From contig JAGTQS010000026.1 in the NCBI GenBank assembly GCA_018397055.1, positions 1 to 5,093 of the forward strand: 5,093 bases of DNA, given 5' to 3'. Below are positions 1-5,093 of the stretch, piece after piece. This stretch comes from Candidatus Bathyarchaeota archaeon (GTDB lineage: Archaea; Thermoproteota; Bathyarchaeia; Bathyarchaeales; DTEX01). The notes beneath the pieces are model-generated. The model was given only the letters and a program-made list of their open reading frames with translations. It was not told where the DNA came from and ran no database searches. The stretch's first letter is position 1, and the number at the start of each line of letters is the position of its first letter. Both the position numbers and the translations under genes were made by a program.

Positions 1-1
1 A

Positions 2-544
2 GTTAAGGCGCTTGAATGCAAATACATTGTCAATTATTATGGTCCATGTGAATCTAAAGAACAAATTCTCCGTGACGCTGAAACTTATAATGAGATAGGA
101 AAAAGGCTCTACGCAGAAGGACTACAATTTTGTTATCACAACCATTGCCAAGAGTTTGCAAAATTCGATGGAAAATACGGCTTAGACATCCTATTTGAAA
201 ACGCTGACCCGCGCTACTTAGCAGCAGAAATAGATGTGGCTTGGGTAACAATCGGAGGAGAAGATCCGGCAAAATTTATCCTAAAATACAAGAACCGGTG
301 CCCGCTCATACACCTTAAAGACATAAACAAAAAGATCGTGACGAATACATTAAACGATCCAAGATTAAAAGGAATCTGGACTGAAGTTGGAACCGGAGTT
401 GTAAACTTCAAATCAGTCTTGGCGGCTGCAGAAAAAGCAGGAGTTGAATGGGGAAGCGTCGAGCAGGATCAACCAAGCGGGCTTCCGCCAATGGAAAGCA
501 TCAAGGTCAGCATACAAAACCTAAAAAAATTAGGGGCAAAATAG
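2..544 (+). CDS. Sugar phosphate isomerase/epimerase family protein (TIM barrel), 5'-partial
   Basis: Open at the left edge; the last 180 residues are present and end in TAG. This is the C-terminal half or more of a xylose-isomerase-like (AP_endonuc_2 type) TIM barrel, the family of inosose dehydratase, hydroxypyruvate isomerase and various sugar epimerases. Seen in visible residues: YHNHCQEF at 45-52, EIDVAWV at 76-82 followed by GGEDP, LIHLKD at 102-107, VGTGVVNF at 129-136 and VEQDQP at 153-158. By family knowledge Asp78, His104 and Glu154 match divalent-metal ligands, with His46/His48 near the active site; the first metal-binding glutamate would lie before the window. The C-terminal helix (SIQNLKKLG) closes the barrel as usual. 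Cytosolic action on a sugar or sugar acid is likely, but the substrate cannot be read from sequence. The GTG at 236 lies inside the conserved EIDVAW motif and is not the real start. It converges on gatA. Confidence 0.88.
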   Translation, partial: VKALECKYIVNYYGPCESKEQILRDAETYNEIGKRLYAEGLQFCYHNHCQEFAKFDGKYGLDILFENADPRYLAAEIDVAWVTIGGEDPAKFILKYKNRCPLIHLKDINKKIVTNTLNDPRLKGIWTEVGTGVVNFKSVLAAAEKAGVEWGSVEQDQPSGLPPMESIKVSIQNLKKLGAK

Positions 545-559
545 TCATCAAGATAAATA

Positions 560-564
560 TTTTT
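560..564 (+). terminator. Weak T-tract after the isomerase gene
   Basis: A run of five T, in an A/T-rich setting, lies 15 bases past the isomerase stop codon. Archaeal RNA polymerase can terminate at T-rich tracts without a hairpin, and none is visible here. A single T5 run is weak evidence; the call rests mainly on its position in a convergent gap. Confidence 0.3.
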
Positions 565-572
565 AGTCAAAC

Positions 573-587
573 AAAAAACGACAAAAA
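573..587 (-). terminator. T-tract terminator after gatA
   Basis: On the minus strand the gatA stop is followed, after 12 bases, by T5 (587-583) and then T6 (578-573), separated by four bases. Tandem T runs without a stem-loop are the usual form of an archaeal intrinsic terminator. Position directly downstream of gatA and opposite the convergent isomerase gene supports it as the end of the gatC-gatA transcript. Confidence 0.5.
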
Positions 588-599
588 TTCATTGAAATC

Positions 600-2066
600 T
601 CAGAGGTTTGGTCTGCGAAGATTATGGTCGGTGTTTTGTTCAAATAGGTGTGCGACTCGAAGGACAGTTTCTTCATCGAAAGGTTTTCCCATAATCTGCA
701 TCCCAACTGGTAAGTTGTTTTTGAAGCCGCAAGGAATAGACATTGCTGGATAACCCGTTATATTAGCTGGTACAGTTAACACGTCGCACATGTATAAAGT
801 TAAGGGGTCATCTATCTTTTCACCTATGCCAAATGGTAGAACAGGCATGGTTGGACCAATTAAGACATCGAATTCTTTTAACGCTCTCTCAAAGTCTCTA
901 CGCAGAATGGTTCGAACTTTTAATGCTTTAAGATAATATTGATCATAATACCCAGCTGATAAGGCATAGGTTCCAAGTATTATGCGTCTTCTTACTTCTG
1001 CTCCGAATCCTTCTTTTCGGTTTTTCGCGTAGACTGTTGCCCAGTCCCCCTCATCTCTTTCTTGACGGAAACCAAAACGTAAGCCATCATACCGGGCAAG
1101 ATTTGAACTGGCCTCTGACATTGCAATAATGTAGTAAGCAGCTAAAGCGTAACTTACGCTTGAAACGGAAACTTCATCATAAGTACAACCGAGGCTTTCA
1201 AGCTTCAAAATAGCTTCCCAAACCGTGTCTTTCACATCATCGTCAACTCCTTCACCGAAAAATTCGTGTGGTACACCAATTCTTAGTCCATTCACATCGT
1301 CCTCTTTAAGAAGAGAGACATAATCCTTTGATGAAAGGTTTGCAGAGGTGCTGTCTTTATCGTCGTGGCCGCTGATAATTGTTAGCAAAAGGGCACAATC
1401 CTCAACAGTTCTGGCAAATGGACCAATCTGCTCTAAACTATTAGCATAAGAAATAAGCCCATATCGGCTCACAAGACCGTAAGTAGGCTTAAGCCCCACA
1501 ACCGAGCAATAACTAGCTGGACATCTAATGGACCCGCCAGTATCGGAACCTAGAGCTAAAGGCACATCTTCCGCAATAACTGCAGCAGCACTTCCACCAG
1601 ATGAGCCGCCTGGCACTTTATTAAGGTCCCACGGGTTTCTTGTTGGCCCGAAGAAGCTAGTCTCTGTAGTTGAACCCATCGCGAACTCGTCCATGTTTGT
1701 CTTGCCCACAATGATGGCGCCTTCGCTGTTAAGTTTTCTTACAACAGTCGCGTCGTAAGGAGGAACATAATCCTTTAGCATTCGAGATGAACATGTTGTG
1801 CGAACACCGTTTGTGCAAATGACGTCTTTTATGGCTATTGGGATACCTGAAAGAATGCCTTGACCTTCCCGTTTTTTTACGAGCTTGTCGACTTCTCTTG
1901 CTTTTTCTAATGCTTGTTCTCTAAGCAGAGTAATAAAAGCGTGAATCTTGCCCTCAGTTTTATCTATTCTCTCAAATATTGATAATATGTATTCCTCACA
2001 CGATAACTCTTGGTTCCTTATTAGCCAAGTAGCCTCCAAAGCTGATATTTGGTAATGTCTAGGCAA
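600..2066 (-). CDS. gatA: Asp-tRNA(Asn)/Glu-tRNA(Gln) amidotransferase subunit A
   Basis: Full-length GatA, 488 residues (bacterial GatA is about 485). It is the amidase subunit of GatCAB: it hydrolyses glutamine and passes ammonia to GatB, which amidates mischarged Asp-tRNA(Asn) or Glu-tRNA(Gln). The amidase-signature triad is intact: Lys80 in GIPIAIKD, cis-Ser155 in PGGSSGGSAAAV, nucleophile Ser179 in GSDTGGSIRCP; the Ser-Ser spacing of 24 equals that of characterised amidases. The FGAEVRRRI block (354-362) and Asp428 in YMCDVLTVPAN match glutamine-contacting regions of the family. The C-terminus PVGMQIMGKPFDE is also typical. The start is TTG, with GAGG at 2076-2079 nine bases upstream, and it keeps Lys80 at the family position. 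gatC lies 22 nt upstream, which favours GatA over a generic amidase. Known archaea use GatDE for Gln-tRNA, so Asn-tRNA formation is the likelier job here; this is inference. Confidence 0.96.
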   Translation of the reverse strand: MPRHYQISALEATWLIRNQELSCEEYILSIFERIDKTEGKIHAFITLLREQALEKAREVDKLVKKREGQGILSGIPIAIKDVICTNGVRTTCSSRMLKDYVPPYDATVVRKLNSEGAIIVGKTNMDEFAMGSTTETSFFGPTRNPWDLNKVPGGSSGGSAAAVIAEDVPLALGSDTGGSIRCPASYCSVVGLKPTYGLVSRYGLISYANSLEQIGPFARTVEDCALLLTIISGHDDKDSTSANLSSKDYVSLLKEDDVNGLRIGVPHEFFGEGVDDDVKDTVWEAILKLESLGCTYDEVSVSSVSYALAAYYIIAMSEASSNLARYDGLRFGFRQERDEGDWATVYAKNRKEGFGAEVRRRIILGTYALSAGYYDQYYLKALKVRTILRRDFERALKEFDVLIGPTMPVLPFGIGEKIDDPLTLYMCDVLTVPANITGYPAMSIPCGFKNNLPVGMQIMGKPFDEETVLRVAHLFEQNTDHNLRRPNL

Positions 2067-2075
2067 TTCTTTCTT

Positions 2076-2079
2076 CCTC
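2076..2079 (-). promoter_or_regulatory. Ribosome binding site for gatA (TTG start)
   Basis: On the minus strand GAGG is followed by nine bases and then TTG. It complements the anti-Shine-Dalgarno CCTCC of 16S rRNA. It sits inside the 22-nt gatC-gatA gap and supports the non-ATG start and translation of gatA from the shared message. Confidence 0.55.
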
Positions 2080-2088
2080 GACGAATTT

Positions 2089-2391
2089 TTATACTATTCT
2101 AGGTGATTTGAAGAACCCGTCTTCCTTTTTTGGAGCGTTCTTAAGCGTCTCATCCTGAGGTAAGGATTCGCCAACCTCATCTTGCCGTTCGACGTTTATT
2201 ATGCCAAGTACATGATAGGTTGGAGGCACCTGTTCAGTGTCTACCTCATTAATTTTTTCAAAAAAATCGAGAATTCTATTAAATTGTTCTGTGAAAATCT
2301 TCTTCTCTTCTTCTGTAAGCTCAATGTGTGCCAACCAAGCTATGTGCTCAATTTCTTCACGAGTTATTTGGTTTTTTGTGTTTGACTTCAT
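2089..2391 (-). CDS. gatC: Asp-tRNA(Asn)/Glu-tRNA(Gln) amidotransferase subunit C
   Basis: Complete 100-residue GatC, the small subunit that wraps between GatA and GatB and stabilises GatA. Seen: the N-terminal helical block from about residue 10 (EEIEHIAWLAHIELTEEE), the helix ILDFFEKINEVDTE at 40-53, PPTYHVLG at 56-63, the DEV segment at 71-73, and the C-terminal signature LKNAPKKEDGFF then PRIV at 83-100. Every conserved block of the family is in order and the length is usual. The start is ATG; the only ribosome-site-like sequence is AGGGGT six bases upstream, a weak match. It precedes gatA by 22 nt on the same strand, so the two are almost certainly cotranscribed. nre ends 78 nt upstream with no T-tract between, so read-through from nre is possible in addition to the candidate promoter at 2452-2462. 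Confidence 0.95.
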   Translation of the reverse strand: MKSNTKNQITREEIEHIAWLAHIELTEEEKKIFTEQFNRILDFFEKINEVDTEQVPPTYHVLGIINVERQDEVGESLPQDETLKNAPKKEDGFFKSPRIV

Positions 2392-2415
2392 TCTTTGACC
2401 CCTATTGCCAACTTA

Positions 2416-2430
2416 TGGTTTCATCAACCA
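2416..2430 (-). other. Small hairpin in the gatC leader
   Basis: Perfect 5-bp inverted repeat TGGTT / AACCA around a 5-nt loop, in the nre-gatC gap. It would lie at or near the 5' end of a transcript started from the AT box at 2452-2462. It has no T-tract behind it, so it is not a terminator. The stem is short enough to be chance. Confidence 0.2.
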
Positions 2431-2451
2431 CTTCTCATTAGTCACAGATGA

Positions 2452-2462
2452 ATTTAATAAAT
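2452..2462 (-). promoter_or_regulatory. Candidate TATA box for gatC-gatA
   Basis: ATTTATTAAAT on the minus strand resembles an archaeal TATA element and lies 8 bases after the nre stop codon. Start of transcription about 25 nt downstream would fall near 2430, giving a leader of roughly 35-40 nt before gatC. No clear BRE is visible and the region is AT-rich, so this is tentative. Confidence 0.33.
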
Positions 2463-2469
2463 TTACATC

Positions 2470-3735
2470 TTACATAGTGTTCTGACCTAAAAAACTAGTC
2501 ATCTTCCTCTGTTCTTTGAACCATGGAATTATTCGGCTGTTATATAACCATTTTTTCAGAGGAAGCTTTAGCCTTTTTCTAAGTTCATTCAAACCTTCTT
2601 CTAGAGATGAAAATTTCAGAGGCTCCTTTCGAAGGGCTTCTCGGCAGATTTCTCTGAATCTCCAAACACCAATTGGAATCCAGTCGGGATACACCTCCAT
2701 AAATACGAGAACTCCTGCCTGTCTTCTTATACTTTGAAGGTACTCTAGAACTGGTAGTCTTGATGCGTAATAGGCTCCGGCAAGATTAGATGCGTATGTT
2801 TTTCGTCCCCAAACAAGCTCATAATCGATACTTGGAATTGAATCAGCTGATGTTAGCCACGCTTCTTGAGCCTCAAACATCCAAGATGATGGTAAAAGCA
2901 GGATCTGCACGTTGTTGCTGAATGCCATATGCCCAAAGATCATAAACTCGTTAATCCATGGATATCCCAAGATTTCATTCAAAATTTTTTTGCCCAATAT
3001 GTCGTCAATGGCTGTTATGCTCCATTCGGTTGGAACAAGCCGTTTATACCTTATTGTACCTAACAATCCTATAGACAACATACGTGTAATCTGGCGTTGA
3101 CTTATTTTCGCTTCATACAATGTTTTTATCCCGTCAACCGCTTTTAAATCAGTGTCAGAAACAACTTTTTCAATAGGCTTTGGGACCTTTGGATTTTCAG
3201 CTAAAACTGCGCGTATTACGGATGCAGATGGTCCAGAGGGCGGTTCTCGAGGGGTGAAAACAATATTTAGCTTGGGACGTTTATTAAACCATAGCTCTGC
3301 ATCAACAGGTTTAGATGCCATTACGATTTCTTGAAAGGTGGAAAGAAGACGGTTTGGCGCTCTAGCATCTTTTACATCTATAAACCGTTTACCGCGAACC
3401 AGCGAAAATCTGTATCCGAGGATTTCATCCATTGTCTTATCAATCCACATCTCAGGAGCATCCATGATAGAAGAATCAACCGTAGGTAGTGGGGGAACAA
3501 GAGGTCCTGCATTAACCTTAGGGTAGTTCCAAGAACCAACGAAGACTGCGGGCGGTGAAGAACCAAAAATGTTTTCCTTACTAAGCCCTTTTTCAAGGTT
3601 CATCAGTGTTTTAGCCTTGGTAATAATCGGGCAAATCGATTTGCCACAAAGTCTTCGATACCCATGGCATAGAAAACAGAGGCTTCTAGAGCGTTCTTGC
3701 CTTGTAACTCTAAAGAGTTTTTCTTGAAACGGCAT
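2470..3735 (-). CDS. Nre-family archaeal DNA repair protein (NreA-like) with zinc finger and PIP-like motif
   Basis: A complete 421-residue member of the archaeal Nre family. In Haloferax volcanii, NreA acts with UvrABC against mitomycin C damage and binds the sliding clamp PCNA through a C-terminal PIP motif. Seen here: a Cys4 zinc-finger pattern at Cys20, Cys23, Cys30, Cys35 (C-x2-C-x6-C-x4-C); the family block VGSWNYPKVNAGPLVPP at 66-82 then DAPEMW; FTPREPPSGPS at 161-170; a second conserved region with WGRKTYASNLAGAYYASRL at 309-327, RRQAGVLVFMEVYP at 337-350 and PIGVWRFREICREAL at 354-368. The C-terminus has QRKMTSFL at 409-416, matching Q-x-x-hydrophobic-x-x-aromatic, with Leu in place of the second aromatic. 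The ATG is the first possible start after an in-frame stop, and no ribosome site precedes it at normal distance, so translation may be leaderless or coupled. gatC follows by 78 nt. The exact subtype (NreA or NreB) and biochemical activity are not known from sequence. Confidence 0.93.
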   Translation of the reverse strand: MPFQEKLFRVTRQERSRSLCFLCHGYRRLCGKSICPIITKAKTLMNLEKGLSKENIFGSSPPAVFVGSWNYPKVNAGPLVPPLPTVDSSIMDAPEMWIDKTMDEILGYRFSLVRGKRFIDVKDARAPNRLLSTFQEIVMASKPVDAELWFNKRPKLNIVFTPREPPSGPSASVIRAVLAENPKVPKPIEKVVSDTDLKAVDGIKTLYEAKISQRQITRMLSIGLLGTIRYKRLVPTEWSITAIDDILGKKILNEILGYPWINEFMIFGHMAFSNNVQILLLPSSWMFEAQEAWLTSADSIPSIDYELVWGRKTYASNLAGAYYASRLPVLEYLQSIRRQAGVLVFMEVYPDWIPIGVWRFREICREALRKEPLKFSSLEEGLNELRKRLKLPLKKWLYNSRIIPWFKEQRKMTSFLGQNTM

Positions 3736-4003
3736 TTTACGTAACGTCCATCTCTGTAAGTTTACCTCTAGATTTTAGCATCTTCATAAATCAGATCCGC
3801 TGTTATACGAAATAAACTTGCTGTTCGTTTTTTTCACGTCTAGTATAATCAAAAATATTTCAAAGATCAACTTATCCGCAAAAATACCTGAGTTGTCGAG
3901 TACTTATTAAGACATATTAGGGTTGATAAAAAGTTGTAGGAAAGAGTCGCTAAGAGCTATGGTAAGTAGATGATGTTTCTATATCGAATTCTGATAAAAA
4001 ATC
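3736..4003. other. 268-bp intergenic region upstream of nre
   Basis: No gene, tRNA or repeat array is recognised. Read on the minus strand it holds several T5-T6 tracts (4001-3996, 3932-3928, 3884-3880, 3855-3851) that could stop transcription of the upstream gene in steps. AT-rich boxes around 3803-3818 (TTTATTTCGTATA) and 3841-3860 could carry the nre promoter, but none is clearly a TATA/BRE pair at a fitting distance. A 16-codon frame at 3787-3737 (ATG to TAA) ends one base before the nre ATG. A GAGGT at about 27 nt before nre is too far to serve as its ribosome site. The plus strand has a T7 run at 3828-3834 with no gene to terminate. Confidence 0.5.
3996..4001 (-). terminator. T6 tract directly after the glycoside-hydrolase-like gene
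   Basis: Six T on the minus strand begin two bases after the stop codon at 4004-4006. Further T5 runs follow at 3932-3928, 3884-3880 and 3855-3851. Such a series fits stepwise factor-poor archaeal termination and suggests that nre is transcribed separately. There is only a 4-bp stem (TATC/GATA) overlapping it, too short to count. Confidence 0.45.
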
Positions 4004-5092
4004 TTATTTCCTGAAGACTAATTCTGCGCCGTTTATGAGTCCATACGGAACATGGATGTACGCATCAGTCCAATTATGTTCATCTGTAAAGGAGTATGGA
4101 CCAACAAGATAGTTCAGCGGGAAGTAGGGAGTAGCCAACTTGTTATGCAGCGGACCAAAAGTGTTCCTTAACGAACTTATCACCTCTATTGTAAGCTCGT
4201 TCTTCCCCTTCTTTACAAAGTCTGTAATGTCAGCTTCCAAAGGACGCCAAAGAATGGGCACTTGTTTAGCATCATTCACCTTGATTAAGAACAAGGTTCC
4301 CTTAGCCTCAGGCAGCCGAACCAATATTTTTTCACCGTTTTTCGGTTTATTTTCAATATTAAACACAGTCTTGTAACGCATTGTCCCAGCATAGAACGAG
4401 TAACCTTGCTCACACCAATCTCCACTCTTCAGTATTTCAGGTTCATCGGCTAGAGCAAATTCTGTGTCGGAAAGTTTCTTTACTCCGAAATCGCCGACCA
4501 AATACATGTCTTCGATAGGAGTGTCGATGTCGAACATGCCTGAAAGTTCTATGATGTTTTCACCTGTTTGAACAGCTTTGGAGATGTCGATTTTTCCGAA
4601 TTGTTTGTCCCAGTGCCAGTCCTCAACGTACGTAGAGAATACTTTACCATTAACCTTAAGATTCCATAACGAAGCCTTTTCGATAACTAAGAAAACTTTT
4701 TTGTCCTTAACCTCAGATTTGAACTTTGTCTGCAATTGCAGCATATATGCTTTTTGAGGCTTAATCTTTTTCCGAATTAAGGCCCATGGTTGAATGCCTA
4801 TGTAGCTTCCAAGACCGGTTTCTTTCCAGATTTCATGACGGGCCTTCCACACAGGCATGTATTCAGTCCATTTCCCACCCTCTAGAGAGTACCTGCATGT
4901 GTCCAAAGTTAATGAGTTCAGATGCAAGCGGCTAAACATCCACTCGTCAGGAAGCTTCATTATTATCTCTTCAGTTTTTTTCGCCAATGGTAACTGCCCA
5001 GTTTCTGGTTTTTGCGTTGAGTCTATCACAAACGCGTGGCTTCCCACAGGATAGAACTCGGCTCTAATGATGGGACAATGCGTTACAAGACT
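4004..5092 (-). CDS. C-terminal part of a large glycoside-hydrolase-like protein with tandem jelly-roll (galactose-binding-like) domains, 5'-partial
   Basis: The frame stays open to the right edge, so the N-terminus is missing; 362 residues are visible. The GTG at 5047 is internal: codons upstream continue coding-like sequence (EFYPVGSHAFVID). Visible residues: a linker with LNSLTLDTCRYS (58-69) and GGKWTEYMPVWKA (72-84), then a first beta-sandwich at about 115-206 with ASLWNLKVNG and a late GENIIELSG, then a second at about 229-308 with YSFYAGTMRYKTVF, LPEAKGTLFLIKVND, PLEADITDFVKKGKNELTIEV, followed by SLRNTFGPLHN and a closing VGPYSFTDEHNWTDAY. Alternation of a VNG turn, a D-I-T/S segment and G-x-N-x-h-x-h is the pattern of GH2-type sugar-binding domains; the SLRNTFGP ending recurs, to my knowledge, in large GH2/rhamnosidase-like proteins. 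No catalytic domain, signal peptide or membrane segment is in view, so enzymatic class, substrate and location are unknown. Confidence 0.68.
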   Translation of the reverse strand, partial: SLVTHCPIIRAEFYPVGSHAFVIDSTQKPETGQLPLAKKTEEIIMKLPDEWMFSRLHLNSLTLDTCRYSLEGGKWTEYMPVWKARHEIWKETGLGSYIGIQPWALIRKKIKPQKAYMLQLQTKFKSEVKDKKVFLVIEKASLWNLKVNGKVFSTYVEDWHWDKQFGKIDISKAVQTGENIIELSGMFDIDTPIEDMYLVGDFGVKKLSDTEFALADEPEILKSGDWCEQGYSFYAGTMRYKTVFNIENKPKNGEKILVRLPEAKGTLFLIKVNDAKQVPILWRPLEADITDFVKKGKNELTIEVISSLRNTFGPLHNKLATPYFPLNYLVGPYSFTDEHNWTDAYIHVPYGLINGAELVFRK

Positions 5093-5093
5093 G

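Noticed and set aside
214..411. Antisense open frame over the isomerase gene
   Set aside because: It opposes a frame with clear family motifs and its translation shows no recognisable domain; it is a shadow of the coding strand.
448..753. Plus-strand open frame spanning the isomerase end, the gap and the gatA end
   Set aside because: It overlaps two well-supported genes in other frames, crosses their terminator region and has a low-complexity, basic, non-protein-like start.
1528..1758. Open frame on the plus strand within gatA
   Set aside because: It lies opposite the amidase-signature core of gatA, whose conservation explains the lack of stops.
600..2066. Generic amidase (acylamide hydrolase) instead of GatA
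   Set aside because: Length, C-terminal blocks and the directly linked gatC fit GatA much better than a stand-alone amidase.
3378..3596. Minus-strand overlapping frame inside nre
   Set aside because: It shares DNA with the conserved Nre N-terminal core in another frame; no independent motif or ribosome site.
3965..3995. GATGATG followed by CTGA, resembling C and D boxes of a guide sRNA
   Set aside because: The C-like box is imperfect and only about 15 bases separate the boxes, too short for a C/D box RNA with guide segments.
3981..3999. TCGAATTC sequence reminiscent of a tRNA T-loop
   Set aside because: No acceptor, anticodon or T-stem pairing surrounds it; it is explained by an AT-rich GAATTC palindrome.

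Overview
The window reads as archaeal, probably from an uncultivated lineage such as Bathyarchaeia. The deciding evidence is a full-length Nre-family DNA repair protein, a family known from archaea, with a four-cysteine zinc finger at its N-terminus and a PCNA-binding-like motif at its C-terminus. T-rich tracts at gene ends, TATA-like AT-rich boxes and a TTG start fit archaea too. The lineage is an inference. DNA is AT-rich and gene-dense, with no sign of mobile DNA, CRISPR or rRNA/tRNA genes.

Layout: (1) 2-544, plus strand, the C-terminal 180 residues of a TIM-barrel sugar phosphate isomerase/epimerase, cut by the left edge. (2) 545-599, a short convergent gap with T-tracts on both strands. 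(3) 600-2066 gatA and 2089-2391 gatC, minus strand, transcribed gatC then gatA with a 22-nt gap: two of the three subunits of the tRNA-dependent amidotransferase. (4) 2392-2469, a short gap with a candidate TATA box and a small hairpin ahead of gatC. (5) 2470-3735, nre, minus strand. (6) 3736-4003, a 268-bp non-coding gap with repeated T-tracts and a 16-codon mini-ORF that ends one base before nre. (7) 4004-5092, minus strand, the C-terminal part of a large glycoside-hydrolase-like protein with two jelly-roll carbohydrate-binding-like domains, cut by the right edge.

Together: the centre is housekeeping (aminoacyl-tRNA transamidation and DNA repair), flanked by two carbohydrate genes. All four minus-strand genes run the same way, but the 268-bp gap with T-tracts probably separates the glycoside-hydrolase-like gene from nre-gatC-gatA. 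gatB does not follow gatA, so it must lie elsewhere in the genome. I found no convincing new system; the points most worth checking are the divergent PCNA-interaction motif of Nre, the isolated gatCA pair, and the unassigned hydrolase-like protein.
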